64,000 bases of DNA from Bradyrhizobium sp. 195 (GTDB lineage Bacteria > Pseudomonadota > Alphaproteobacteria > Rhizobiales > Xanthobacteraceae), in contig NZ_CP082163.1 of the NCBI RefSeq assembly GCF_023101665.1, forward strand, positions 1 through 64,000. Direction: 5' to 3'. Within the stretch, counting starts at the first letter, position 1. Each line of letters starts with the position of its first letter. The position numbers and the translations under genes are program-made. Below the pieces are notes generated by a model. That model did no database searches, was not told where the DNA came from, and saw only the letters and a program-made list of their open reading frames with translations. This document shows positions 1 through 9,070 of the stretch, piece by piece.

Positions 1-1157
1 CGCTCACGCTCACGCATTCTCGCGCGTTCACCAATCTGATCTATTCGGATCTCCTTATCTCCTTCTGATGGATGACGATCTCGAACCGGTTCCATGACTG
101 TTGCCCGAGAAAACGTATGCCCCTTCTCCAGATGCTGGGCGATGCGCTCCTTGGCGAAAGCCATAATGTTCTGGCGAGCATTCTCATCGTTCGGCAGAGC
201 GCGTTCGACAAGCTTGTTGATGACGGCAATCTGGGATTGGGCCGCGAGCAGGTCGGAATCATGCGCCGGTCGGTCTACACGGCGTTCCTCCACCGTCACG
301 TTCCACATGTTGCGCCACATCTGGCGCCTTTCAATGCCAGCGATTCCTGTGGCGGCGTCTATGGACTTGATCGCCCGGATAACAGGTTCGACGCCATCCG
401 TTCGCAGAAAGATGCGGTCGCCAGGTCTGGCGCCACTATCTGCGACGTCCATTACAACGCCGATGCCCCACACCTGATGTCGCCGGCCATCATCCAGTTC
501 GATGGCTACATAGGTTGACGGCTCCGCGTCGGCGCGATTGCGATAAGAGCCGAAACCAACCTCCATTAGGCGTCCGGAAACGCCCTTGTCGTGATCGATT
601 CCATCCGCCTGCAGTGATCTGTCGGAGGCCGAGCGAGCCTCAAGACTGTTGGTCCGGGCGTGGGCTCGATCCCATGCGACGCGTCGGTCAGCGAGCGCCT
701 GGCGATCAAGTTCGTTTGGCTGATACCCGTGCACCTCTATTCCGCGCGCGCTAGCCTCGAGCCAGGCCTCGCGTCGGAACTCGACGGAACCACGGACGTG
801 GAGTGCCTCCCAGTGGCGATGTTGTGCCACGCTGATGATGTCCCGGATCACTTCGGCGGCAGCTAGGCGGGTGACCAAGCGATCGTCAGTGGTCTTGAAC
901 GCAAGATATTCTTTCCGCTCATCCGCATAGAGCCGCGCTGCGCCACCAGATCCATCCTTTTCGGATTCACTGGCCACCACGTAATATTTCCGACGGATGC
1001 GGTCCGGAAACGCGCTCTCGGTGACCTCCGCGGATGAAGGCTTGTTGGGTGCTGTTGCTATGGACTCGTCGCGTCCCTTGTCTTGGGCGGAAGTGCGCCC
1101 CGCGCGACGTTGCCGCTCCAGGCTGAAATCGCCGCTGTGGTCACGCGTGTCGTTCAT
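1..1157 (-). CDS. LPD7-domain conjugation protein, 3' part cut by window edge
   Basis: The reverse strand is open from an ATG at 1157 to the window edge (385 codons, no stop). Residues about 48-125 read as an LPD7 domain (large polyvalent protein-associated domain 7): an FPDRIRRKYYVV strand, an AARLYADERKEYLAF segment, TTDDR, then HWEALHVRGSVEFRREAWL and ASARGIEVHGYQP. LPD7 is found in relaxases and other large mobile-element proteins. The start overlaps the end of virD4 by 17 nt, so it is the last visible gene of the transfer operon. Whether a nicking domain lies beyond the edge cannot be seen; none is present in the visible part, so a relaxase accessory role is only inferred. Confidence 0.8.
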   Translation of the reverse strand, partial: MNDTRDHSGDFSLERQRRAGRTSAQDKGRDESIATAPNKPSSAEVTESAFPDRIRRKYYVVASESEKDGSGGAARLYADERKEYLAFKTTDDRLVTRLAAAEVIRDIISVAQHRHWEALHVRGSVEFRREAWLEASARGIEVHGYQPNELDRQALADRRVAWDRAHARTNSLEARSASDRSLQADGIDHDKGVSGRLMEVGFGSYRNRADAEPSTYVAIELDDGRRHQVWGIGVVMDVADSGARPGDRIFLRTDGVEPVIRAIKSIDAATGIAGIERRQMWRNMWNVTVEERRVDRPAHDSDLLAAQSQIAVINKLVERALPNDENARQNIMAFAKERIAQHLEKGHTFSRATVMEPVRDRHPSEGDKEIRIDQIGERARMRERE

Positions 1158-3087
1158 GCTGTCGTCCGTTCTGCTTGCGGCTGGACCGTCGCGCCGGCTG
1201 GACGGCTTGGGCGTCGATGTAGTTCAGGACCCAGGCTTTCATGTCGTCCTCAGATAACCCTTCAAGATCCACCTCCACGTCGCCGAAATCGAAACTTGCG
1301 CCGGCAGGAATTGTGGAGGGATCGGCCACTTCCTCGTCGGTCATCGGGCGGGATCGAAATACCGCGCGAAGCTCGGCGACCTCGGAGCGAAGCTCCTTGA
1401 GTTCCGCATCAAGCACTGCGTTCGAGCGGCCTGTCGGCAGCTTTGGGACAGGAGCCGGCAGTAGACGTGACAGGAATGCCTTGTCTTCGTAATAGACGAT
1501 CTTGTCAGCGATGACGGGCGGAAGGCCGGTGCCGAGGATGAAGGCCTTGGATTTTGGAAGCAGCTTCAGTTCCTGCGGCAGCATCAGGGCGCGCCGATGC
1601 TCGGAGACGGTCTCGCTGGTCGACCGCGTTGCCAGCCCTTTCGGTCCGCTGCGGCTGCGCGCTTTGACCGTATCGTAGCCGATGCGCTCCGAGAGTTCAT
1701 TTGCGACATCCTGTTCTTTCGGCGCGAATACCACCTCGACAGCATGGTTGGTCATGAAGTTGCGGGCCGCATCAATCCCGTAGATTGCGCGCAGCTGAGC
1801 CGGGCTCTGGACCACGGTGAGCAGGCGGATGCCGTAGCCGGCGATGAAGGCGACCGATTTCGCAAGTACGTTGACATTGCCCAGCGCCGGAAATTCATCG
1901 AGCAACAGCAGCACCTTGCGATTGAGTTTGGAGTTCTGTTCCGGCAGCTCGCGGGTATTGAGATCGACCACTTGCTGAAAGAACAGATTGAGAAGCGGCG
2001 CCATGCGGTCGAGATTATCCGGCGTGACGCCGAGATAGATCGACATCGGCCGTTGCCGCAACTGCCGCAGATCGAAATCATTGGTGGATGTGGCGGCATC
2101 GATGCGAGGATTAAGCCAGAGGCCAAGCCTGGCCGTGACCGTCTTCCGCACCGAGTTCATGGTGTTTTCGGACGCGGCGAGGAAGTCGTTCAATGACGTG
2201 ATGCAATGTCGCGAGAGTTGCGAGGGACCGGACTTGCGAACGGCGATAATTTTCTCGAAGTGTGCCTTGAGGTCCGGGGCCACGGAGAGCTGGTGTAGGA
2301 TCTCACCGATCGTCAATGGCAGACCTGGCGTTTCCGCGACATAGCCGCCAATTGCTACGAACGCCGACCGTGCGGCCTCGAACCAGAAAGGATCACCGCG
2401 GCTCTCGGCCGGAAACAGCATGACGGAGATGCGCTGCAGATCGTCGTAGAGGTCCGCGGGATCGATGCGCACATAGCCAAGCGGATTGTAGCGCGCGGTG
2501 CGACCGTTCTCGTCGAGTGGGTCGAACAAATAGACTTCCTGCCCGTGGGCCGCGCGAAATCCTGCGGACCGATCCCAATTCTCCTTTTTCACATCCAGAA
2601 CGATGACTGAATCCGGCCAATTGAGCAGGTTTGGAATGACATAGCCGACGCCCTTCCCGGCCCTGGTCGGCGCGTAGACCAGGACGTGTTCCGATCCGCC
2701 GAAGCAGAGCAGCGCACCATCCTTGCGGCCGAGTAGCACGCCCTGCTTGGATCGCAGGCCAGCGGCCTTGATCTCGCGCTCGGAAGCGAAACGCGCGCGG
2801 CCGTGAAGCGGGAGAGGTCGGTGCCGGAAGAGCGCACCGAGCAAGCCAAAGACCACAACCACGCCGGCGAGGGTCGAAAGGGTCAGCCAGCGGTCGAAGC
2901 GCGGGTCAGCGCCGTAACGCGGCCAGCCCGTCGCTATTTCCGACCAATGCAGTCCTCCATCGTGAAGCCGGAGCCCCAGCAGCAGAACGTTCGAGGCGAC
3001 CAGCAGGAACACTCCGCAGCCGGCGAGCGCGACCGCTAGGCCCTGCGCGGCCCTAACTGATCTGGTCGCGTTTGCGAACGGGGTCAT
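1141..3087 (-). CDS. virD4: VirD4/TraG-type coupling protein (ATPase)
   Basis: Inner-membrane coupling protein that delivers the relaxase-DNA complex to the type IV secretion channel. The chosen start gives 648 residues. Two membrane helices (about 14-40 and 68-88) are followed by a P-loop APTRAGKGV at about 139-147 and a Walker B LLLLDEFPALG further on, the usual TraG/VirD4 arrangement. The frame is open 31 codons further upstream, but that part lies inside virB11 and has no family character, so the ATG at 3087 was preferred. It overlaps virB11 by 35 nt and is the twelfth T4SS gene of the operon. The C-terminal tail is acidic. Confidence 0.93.
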   Translation of the reverse strand: MTPFANATRSVRAAQGLAVALAGCGVFLLVASNVLLLGLRLHDGGLHWSEIATGWPRYGADPRFDRWLTLSTLAGVVVVFGLLGALFRHRPLPLHGRARFASEREIKAAGLRSKQGVLLGRKDGALLCFGGSEHVLVYAPTRAGKGVGYVIPNLLNWPDSVIVLDVKKENWDRSAGFRAAHGQEVYLFDPLDENGRTARYNPLGYVRIDPADLYDDLQRISVMLFPAESRGDPFWFEAARSAFVAIGGYVAETPGLPLTIGEILHQLSVAPDLKAHFEKIIAVRKSGPSQLSRHCITSLNDFLAASENTMNSVRKTVTARLGLWLNPRIDAATSTNDFDLRQLRQRPMSIYLGVTPDNLDRMAPLLNLFFQQVVDLNTRELPEQNSKLNRKVLLLLDEFPALGNVNVLAKSVAFIAGYGIRLLTVVQSPAQLRAIYGIDAARNFMTNHAVEVVFAPKEQDVANELSERIGYDTVKARSRSGPKGLATRSTSETVSEHRRALMLPQELKLLPKSKAFILGTGLPPVIADKIVYYEDKAFLSRLLPAPVPKLPTGRSNAVLDAELKELRSEVAELRAVFRSRPMTDEEVADPSTIPAGASFDFGDVEVDLEGLSEDDMKAWVLNYIDAQAVQPARRSSRKQNGRQHERHA

Positions 3088-4084
3088 AGTAAATTTCCGA
3101 AATGCGGTAGCGGCCGTCCCGCTTCTGCATCTGGATGACGACGTCGACGAGAAGCAGCAGGAGCGAGCGGATGTCGTCACGGTGCAGGTCGCGGCCTTCC
3201 GCGCTTTCCTTGACCAACAACGTCAGTTGCTCGAAGGCGAGCCGAGCGCTGTCGGCGTGAACCGTTGTGATCGACCCTGGATGGCCCGAATTCACATTCC
3301 TGAGATAGAAGAATGCGGTCCCGTCGCGCAGTTCCTGCAGCAGAATGCGATCCGGCCGCATTCGCAGGCAGGACTCGAGCAGTTCCCGTGGTCCAATTTT
3401 GGCGAGGCCCTGCCCGTCCTTGGCATAGAGCAGCCGCACGCAATTCTGATGAGGAATCACAAGCTCAGCGGTGTCCTCGATGGTGATGAGCCGCTCCTGT
3501 CCCGGTATCGCCGCGATCAGTGCCTTCGATAGCGTCGTCTTTCCCGAACCGGTGGCCCCAGAAATGATAATGTTGCGCCGAGTTGAGACGGCAAGCTCGA
3601 GGAAATCGCGCCAGGCGCCGGCTTCTTTCAGAGCCAGAAGTCGATGCTCGTCGGCCGTGAGATCGTCGTTGGCGCCACGGACCTCTTCGAACAGTTCTGT
3701 CCGCTCAAAGGCATCCAGCGTCATCGTCAGAGCCGACGGCTTGCGGATTGTGAGACTGACCGTGCCAGCTGGAACAGCCGGCGGCACGACGATTTGACAG
3801 CGCTCCTCGCCGATCAGGGTGGTCGACACCACCGGGTGTTCCGGACCAATGTCCTGGCGGGTGTGGCCGGCAGCCGCGGTCGCCAGGTGTGAAAGATAGG
3901 CATGCGTCAGAGCTGGCGCTTCGTGCCGGGTCCAGCCGCCGGAACCTTCCACGAAAATCTCGCCGGGTCGGTTGACGACGATTTCGGTCAGGGACTTATC
4001 TGCCAGAAATGGAGCCAACGGCTCCAGATAGCGCGCCAGCACGAGCCGGCTGCCATCCCCTTCTATGGAGTGTATGGCGCTCAC
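3053..4084 (-). CDS. virB11: VirB11 secretion ATPase
   Basis: Hexameric cytoplasmic traffic ATPase that powers pilus assembly and DNA transfer. At 343 residues it has the normal family length. The P-loop GATGSGKT lies at 176-183. It is followed by an Asp-box region (ITIEDTAEL), the LRMRPDRILLQELRD stretch with the Walker B acidic residues, and the SGHPGSITTVHAD histidine box. The start codon overlaps the virB10 stop as ATGA, which supports translational coupling and this start. Confidence 0.95.
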   Translation of the reverse strand: MSAIHSIEGDGSRLVLARYLEPLAPFLADKSLTEIVVNRPGEIFVEGSGGWTRHEAPALTHAYLSHLATAAAGHTRQDIGPEHPVVSTTLIGEERCQIVVPPAVPAGTVSLTIRKPSALTMTLDAFERTELFEEVRGANDDLTADEHRLLALKEAGAWRDFLELAVSTRRNIIISGATGSGKTTLSKALIAAIPGQERLITIEDTAELVIPHQNCVRLLYAKDGQGLAKIGPRELLESCLRMRPDRILLQELRDGTAFFYLRNVNSGHPGSITTVHADSARLAFEQLTLLVKESAEGRDLHRDDIRSLLLLLVDVVIQMQKRDGRYRISEIYYDPVRKRDQIS

Positions 4085-5226
4085 TTTGTCACCACGGCCG
4101 GGGCCACGAGGCCCCCGGGGATGGTGCGGTCCATTATCTGCGTTCGGGTCTCAACCCGCCGCAATTGATAGACCGAGGAGAAATCGACATCGCGCGCAAC
4201 AAAGATATTGACCAGTTCGCCCTGGTTCTTGTTCAGCGTTGGCGGAATGTTGATGGACTGCTCGACGGCGATGGCTGCGGCGGTGTTGGTGGCGCCGGTG
4301 GTGTTGTTGATCTGGATGGAGCTGTCCTGCAGCTGCTGGCGCCCGATCGAGGAGGCGTCATTGACGACCGACAGCAGCAACGCTGAGCCAAACCGCTCAA
4401 AGAAATGGGTGTCAATGTCGCCGTCGAAGCCGGCGCGCCCCAGTGCATCGGTGGCCGGCGAGGCCAATGTCGCAATCACGCCGGTCGGTGTCTTGGCGCG
4501 GGTCCACAGCACGAACAGGCGTTTTGAACCGCGTCGCACATTGCCCCGATATTCGCCGACCACTTGTGTGCCCTTTTCCATCAGCACCACGTTGCCGGAG
4601 TCCGACATCACGTCGCGCACGACGACGCAGGAGACGAAGCCGGCGACGTCCGAAGACATCGCTGTCTCCAGCACGCACGGGATCGAGGTGCCCTGGGTGA
4701 CCAGGAGATTGCGGTTGGGAAGCCGCGCCGCGCGCACGCCCTCGATTGGCGTGGGTTTCAGCTTGTCGGCAAGATCATTGCGCGGTTCGGCCCGACCAAA
4801 CCCATAGGGATCGGTGACGACGCTTCCGGTCACGCTGTCGTGGGCCGCGCGTCCCGCAGAGTTCGGTCGGTTATAGGCCAGCACTGGTGCGCGCCGGGCA
4901 CTTTCCAGAAGCTGGTCGGAGGCGGGTGCGGGAGCCGCTGGCGTGGCTGGGACCGGAGCGGCCCCAATCGAGGCCGTGGCAATAGGTGCGGCCGGCGCTT
5001 CGGGGAGGGGTTCAAACGCCGCCGCCTGGCGGATCACCAGCTTGCGGGCGGAATCGTTAACCGGCTTATCGCCTTTCCAGGTGCCCCAGATGATCAGAGC
5101 GGCAAAGGCGGTGAGCGCCAGCGCACCGAAGCCGCGTTTGAGCATCGTTGCGCGAGCATTGTCCCCTCCTCCCACGGGCGTAATGCCACGATCGCCGGCG
5201 ATCGTTTCATCGTGATGTTCGGTCAT
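4081..5226 (-). CDS. virB10: VirB10 / TrbI-type channel protein
   Basis: Spans inner and outer membranes in the T4SS core complex and gates the channel. From the ATG at 5226 the protein has 381 residues: a short cytoplasmic segment, one membrane helix (FGALALTAFAALIIWGTW, about 31-48), a Pro/Ala-rich periplasmic linker (70-105), and the conserved C-terminal beta domain including LVTQGTSIPCVLETA and a later SSIGRQQLQD region. The frame continues upstream over virB9, but that part is a shadow. The stop overlaps virB11 as ATGA, and the gap to virB9 is 10 nt. Confidence 0.94.
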   Translation of the reverse strand: MTEHHDETIAGDRGITPVGGGDNARATMLKRGFGALALTAFAALIIWGTWKGDKPVNDSARKLVIRQAAAFEPLPEAPAAPIATASIGAAPVPATPAAPAPASDQLLESARRAPVLAYNRPNSAGRAAHDSVTGSVVTDPYGFGRAEPRNDLADKLKPTPIEGVRAARLPNRNLLVTQGTSIPCVLETAMSSDVAGFVSCVVVRDVMSDSGNVVLMEKGTQVVGEYRGNVRRGSKRLFVLWTRAKTPTGVIATLASPATDALGRAGFDGDIDTHFFERFGSALLLSVVNDASSIGRQQLQDSSIQINNTTGATNTAAAIAVEQSINIPPTLNKNQGELVNIFVARDVDFSSVYQLRRVETRTQIMDRTIPGGLVAPAVVTK

Positions 5227-5236
5227 GTCGGTTCGC

Positions 5237-6088
5237 CTATCGTGGCCTGGGGGTTGGACGTGGTGTCTTTGCCCGCCGCTCGATCGACGGGCTGGTGGTA
5301 TTGGTTCCTGGGTTGACCCCCACTGCATCGAGTGCTTCGTTGAAAATGCAGAGAACGGTGTTGCCTTTGCGCAGCCGGAACTCCCGGGCCGTGGCATGAA
5401 GGACCACGAGCTCGCCACGGACATCCTTGGGCACTAGGCTTTCCGAGCCGTCGGAGTTGATCAGGTAGATCGCAGGGATTTCGCGGTTGCCCGCAAAGCG
5501 GAACGTGGTCTCCTTGCCGTCGTCGAAAACGGCTTCGGGCTCGAGGTCGACCGACCCCTGCGCTGAGAAGCGCCAGTTGCGGGCGCCATAGGCGTGATGC
5601 AGGTCAAAGGTCTGGTCGATCAGCGCGCCTTCCCGCTCGGCGCCGCGGGCGGCCGCCTCCGCACGCCGGCGTTCGATCTCGTCGCCGGGATAGGCGAAGC
5701 GGACGACGAAGTAGCTGTCCGCCAGCGTCGTCTCGGCAATTGACAACTCGAATTGATACGATCGCTTGCGGCCATCGGGGCGCGTGGTGACAACCTGCAA
5801 ATTGGTCGGCGGATGTTTCTCCCGGGGCTTGAGGAATAGGATCGAGCCCGCCGGTGCGACCTCCCATGCAATCGCGTCGCCGATCGCGACATGCGCGACC
5901 TCCTCATCGTCGGCGAACAGGACCTGAGTCGAGGCCCGAATTACGCCGTTGACCCGGACGACGTTGGCTGGATCGTAGGTCACCGTGCGCACGCGGGCAT
6001 CGTGTTGACCCGGCGACGGCTGTTGCAGCGCCAACGCCGGCCCCGCAAATCCCAGGGCGAAAATCATCAAGAGAGCGAAGGATTTCAT
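5237..6088 (-). CDS. virB9: VirB9 outer-membrane complex protein
   Basis: Periplasmic/outer-membrane ring component of the T4SS core complex, partner of VirB7 and VirB10. The ATG at 6088 gives 283 residues with a clear Sec signal peptide (MKSFALLMIFALGFAGPALA) and then the VirB9/CagX pattern: RVRTVTYDPANVVRVNG, a beta domain with FLKPREKHPPTNLQVVT, and a C-terminal domain with NWRFSAQG and FDDGKETTFRF. The start overlaps the virB8 stop (ATGA). Confidence 0.94.
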   Translation of the reverse strand: MKSFALLMIFALGFAGPALALQQPSPGQHDARVRTVTYDPANVVRVNGVIRASTQVLFADDEEVAHVAIGDAIAWEVAPAGSILFLKPREKHPPTNLQVVTTRPDGRKRSYQFELSIAETTLADSYFVVRFAYPGDEIERRRAEAAARGAEREGALIDQTFDLHHAYGARNWRFSAQGSVDLEPEAVFDDGKETTFRFAGNREIPAIYLINSDGSESLVPKDVRGELVVLHATAREFRLRKGNTVLCIFNEALDAVGVNPGTNTTSPSIERRAKTPRPTPRPR

Positions 6089-6756
6089 GGCACGACCTCC
6101 GGATCGGCGCGATATTCCGAGACCAGAAAGCCGAGGGGATTTATGAGACGGTCGGCCGAGGACATTGGCGCGTTGGCATAGGAAAACGTCAGCGTGGAGA
6201 CCCAATGGGTGATGCGGGTCTCCTCGCCCTTGCGGCTCTCCTTCAGGAAGCGCACGGACGCCACATTGTCGGCCAGGAGCGAGATCGCCTTGATCCGCAC
6301 GGTGGCGACCCCGAAACGGCCTTGAACGACTTGCGGGCTTTCGGGATTGGAGCCGCGATACCAGGCCGCGAACCGGGCCTGTTCGCCCTGCCCCGAGAGT
6401 AGAGAGATCGTCCGAAAGTTGGTCTCGGCCTCCGGATAGCTGTAACCTTCACGTGCGCGAACGTAGCGTCCAAGAAAGTATTTGGTGACGGCTTCATCAT
6501 AGCGCGCCGGCGTTGAATTGAGCGCGGAGACGGTGTCCACAATGCCGGTGGCGTTATCGACCCGGATGACGAACGGCTCGACCGTCTTGAGCGGTGCAAG
6601 TGCTGCGACCGCACCCACCGAGGCGGCCGCCAACGCGCAGGCAACCGCGGCAATCACCCATGCCGTTCGCCGCGAGCGATGGGCCGATAGCAACAGATCC
6701 TGTTCCCATCGACGCGCATTGTCGAAATAGCTTTTCAGCTCATCGTGCCCGACCAT
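6085..6756 (-). CDS. virB8: VirB8 inner-membrane assembly factor
   Basis: Bitopic inner-membrane protein that nucleates T4SS assembly. It has 223 residues from the ATG at 6756: a cytoplasmic start with a YFDNARRWEQD motif, a membrane helix about 30-55 (AWVIAAVACALAAASVGAVA), then the NTF2-like periplasmic domain with PFVIRVDNATG, YFLGRYVRAREGY and the HWVSTLTFSY strand. The gene begins 1 nt after the VirB7-like lipoprotein stop. Confidence 0.94.
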   Translation of the reverse strand: MVGHDELKSYFDNARRWEQDLLLSAHRSRRTAWVIAAVACALAAASVGAVAALAPLKTVEPFVIRVDNATGIVDTVSALNSTPARYDEAVTKYFLGRYVRAREGYSYPEAETNFRTISLLSGQGEQARFAAWYRGSNPESPQVVQGRFGVATVRIKAISLLADNVASVRFLKESRKGEETRITHWVSTLTFSYANAPMSSADRLINPLGFLVSEYRADPEVVP

Positions 6757-6757
6757 C

Positions 6758-7057
6758 TCACGCCTCCTTGCCGCAAGCGCGGTAAGAGGCTGCAATCTCG
6801 GCGCGCTGGTCCGACGCGGCGAGTTGGCTGGAGGGCGCCGCCGGGCTGGCTTCGCCTTTGCGGATGACTGGTCCTGGCGCGGATGGCGCAGGTGACGGCT
6901 CGGGGGCCGCCAACGGCGTGTTGGTTTCCCAATCCCACAACGACCGATTGAGCGGCCGCCGAGCTTGGCCATCGCATGACGGCGGTCCCTTTGACCAGAT
7001 GGCGCAGCCGCCAAGCTGAAATCCGATTACGCAGATGATGAATAGTCGACGCCTCAT
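6758..7057 (-). CDS. virB7: VirB7-like conjugation lipoprotein
   Basis: Small lipoprotein (99 residues) placed exactly between virB6 and virB8, where VirB7 belongs. The N-terminus is a lipoprotein signal: hydrophobic IICVIGFQ followed by the lipobox LGGC, Cys 18. After that comes a Pro/Ala/Ser-rich stretch (about 50-80) and a charged end. It is about twice the length of Agrobacterium VirB7, so the assignment rests mainly on position and lipidation. It is probably an outer-membrane anchor for VirB9. Confidence 0.75.
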   Translation of the reverse strand: MRRRLFIICVIGFQLGGCAIWSKGPPSCDGQARRPLNRSLWDWETNTPLAAPEPSPAPSAPGPVIRKGEASPAAPSSQLAASDQRAEIAASYRACGKEA

Positions 7058-7107
7058 CGTTCTGATGCCCCTGTCTGTCTTTTTCGTCTGTTGCCGACGA
7101 TTGCTGC

Positions 7108-8094
7108 CTACGCCGTTGTGGTTCCCGGCGATCGGGTGCGCCTCATACTGCCGCCCTGCCGACTGGCTCTTAGTGCGTTGAGACCGCGGCTGGCCGACCA
7201 GCGGGCGCCGGCATAAGCGCCGCTGGCCGCGGCCGTGGCGTTGGCGATCATGGGGCTTGTGACTAGCCGGCTGGCGAGCGAAGCGCCGCCCCCGGCGAGG
7301 CCGCCTGCGATGACCGGCAGTTGAAGCGAGATGTACCCGGACAGACCGAGCACCGCGCTGATGGCGACAGCGGCGACCACCATCTCGCCGGCTGTGCCGG
7401 CGTTTGCCGCAAACCTGTCGATGAAGCCGGTGACGGTCGTTAACATCAACCCGACCAGAGCGACCACCAGCACCAGCAGGATCACGAAATTCGCGACCTG
7501 CCGAAGCCAGGCTTCAGTAAACGGCCGCGTGGTCTCAAATAAGCCAAGCGCAATGAATATCGGACCGAGCGCAATCACGACCCCCAGACCAACTTTGGCA
7601 TAGAGCAGGATGGCAAACTGCAAGAAGGACCCAACCGCCACAAAGATCAGGAGAATGGCGGCAATCAGGGCCGGAGCCACGTCGGTTATTCCCGCTTGAT
7701 CGTAGATCTTATTTGCGACGTCGATTCCCTTGGAAAGAAGCTGATCGAAAGGAGCTCCGGAATTTGTGTTCAGTCCCGAGCCCGCCAAGGCATTGCCGAT
7801 CTCCCTCGGTAAGGAATCAAAGAACAGCCCGGTGACGTATTGCTGGAACGCGCTCGAGTTGGTCGCGAGCATAACAACGACCACGATTCGCATCGCCCGC
7901 CAGGCAAACTCCATGATTGGCTCGGAGATTGCGCCCCGCATCACCGCAAATCCGTAGAGGATGACATAGAGCATCACGGCGGTGCGGAGGGGACCGTCAA
8001 TGTAGGAGGCAAGATTCGATGCCGAAGTCGACACGAATGTCGTGATCGGTTGCTCGAATTCCTTCAGGAAACTGTCGAAGACGTTTATGGCCAT
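7108..8094 (-). CDS. virB6: VirB6/TrbL-type polytopic inner-membrane protein
   Basis: Polytopic channel component of the T4SS (328 residues). At least five or six hydrophobic segments are visible (AVMLYVILYGFAVM, ALIAAILLIFVAVGSFLQFA, GLGVVIALGPIFIALGLF, ANFVILLVLVVALVGLML, a late Gly/Ala-rich one). The central region AILLYAKVGLGVVIALGPIFIA is typical of VirB6. The C-terminus is a basic, Arg/Ser-rich tail. A purine-rich AGGGA sequence precedes the ATG at 8094. Confidence 0.93.
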   Translation of the reverse strand: MAINVFDSFLKEFEQPITTFVSTSASNLASYIDGPLRTAVMLYVILYGFAVMRGAISEPIMEFAWRAMRIVVVVMLATNSSAFQQYVTGLFFDSLPREIGNALAGSGLNTNSGAPFDQLLSKGIDVANKIYDQAGITDVAPALIAAILLIFVAVGSFLQFAILLYAKVGLGVVIALGPIFIALGLFETTRPFTEAWLRQVANFVILLVLVVALVGLMLTTVTGFIDRFAANAGTAGEMVVAAVAISAVLGLSGYISLQLPVIAGGLAGGGASLASRLVTSPMIANATAAASGAYAGARWSASRGLNALRASRQGGSMRRTRSPGTTTA

Positions 8095-8105
8095 CGCGGC
8101 GGTCC

Positions 8106-8351
8106 CTACTTCAGAGCGTCTTTCATCTCTTGGACGGTGAGCTTCTTACGAGCTTCGTTGGCATTGATGCAGTCAGGCGTGTTCCTGTGTTCACCTGGGT
8201 TATCGCGGCAGGCCTTGAGCGTTGCTTGAAGCTCGTCCCGATGATCGAAAAACCAACCGACGGTCTTCGTCTGCTGACTCTTATCGGCTTCATTGCAGCC
8301 CGTAAGAGCGGCGGCGACGGCGATTACCAGAATGGATGCCTTCATCGTCAT
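8106..8351 (-). CDS. eexN: EexN-family entry-exclusion lipoprotein
   Basis: Small lipoprotein (81 residues). The signal and lipobox (AAALTGC, Cys at about 19) are followed by the EexN signature: TKTVGWFFDHRDELQATLKAC and a CRDNPGEHRNTPDCINA segment with paired cysteines. EexN proteins reduce entry of related plasmids into a cell that already has one. The gene lies between virB5 and virB6, and its ATG at 8351 overlaps the virB5 stop (ATGA). A second ATG two codons later is possible. Confidence 0.85.
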   Translation of the reverse strand: MTMKASILVIAVAAALTGCNEADKSQQTKTVGWFFDHRDELQATLKACRDNPGEHRNTPDCINANEARKKLTVQEMKDALK

Positions 8352-9070
8352 TGCAGCGCCGCCTTCATCTCGTCGACCAGTTGACGCTGTCTCTCGCGCT
8401 CCCGTTGGCTGTCCATGTCGGTACGGGCCTGCTGGATCATTGCGAGACCCTGCATCCGCAGCACATCGTTCTGCAGCAGCGCCTGTTCGGCCTGTAGCCG
8501 CGCCGACAGATCGAGCGTCTCCTTGACGTCGGTTGCCGTGCTGATGCGCGTTCTCAGTTCTTCGAGGGCATCGATACGCTGCGAGGCGGTGTCGTAGACC
8601 GCCTGGCCCATGGAGTGCTTGGCGCCGGTCTGCCGCGCGATCCGGTCGAGCTCGCTCTGATAGTATGAATTGCCGCTGTTTCCCGCATACGCTCGGTTCT
8701 GCGAAAGATAATGGTTCATCGCGTCGGCGAAGTTGTCCCCACCCTGCCCCGCGACGAGACGTTCGATGTCGGAGAACTGTTGGGGCAGAACTTTCCGGAA
8801 CTGAGGCGTGTTCAAGAGCGATCCGATGTCGTTGGCGTTGGTCCGTTTGTTGAAACTGTCATAGAGCTGCTTGGCCTGGTTCAATTGATCCTGCGCTACC
8901 CTGAGCTGGGACGTCAGGGTGTCGACCTGCTTCTTCAGTTCAGTCAGCTGTTCGAATTGCCGCGCATAGACGCTCGGATCGAAGACAATCTCCGCTCCTG
9001 CGGGTGATGCCATCAGGAGGGTCAAGACTGAGACGGATGTGAAAAATGCCGGACTGCGCTGGATCATCAT
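8348..9070 (-). CDS. virB5: VirB5 minor pilin / adhesin
   Basis: Periplasmic and pilus-tip protein of the T4SS. The ATG at 9070 overlaps the virB4 stop (ATGA), so this start is preferred over the longer frame; the product has 240 residues. A signal peptide (FFTSVSVLTLLMASPAGA) is followed by a mostly helical, Gln-rich domain with coiled-coil character (ELKKQVDTLTSQLRVAQDQL) and a second helical block near the C-terminus, the usual VirB5 profile. Confidence 0.92.
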   Translation of the reverse strand: MMIQRSPAFFTSVSVLTLLMASPAGAEIVFDPSVYARQFEQLTELKKQVDTLTSQLRVAQDQLNQAKQLYDSFNKRTNANDIGSLLNTPQFRKVLPQQFSDIERLVAGQGGDNFADAMNHYLSQNRAYAGNSGNSYYQSELDRIARQTGAKHSMGQAVYDTASQRIDALEELRTRISTATDVKETLDLSARLQAEQALLQNDVLRMQGLAMIQQARTDMDSQRERERQRQLVDEMKAALQ

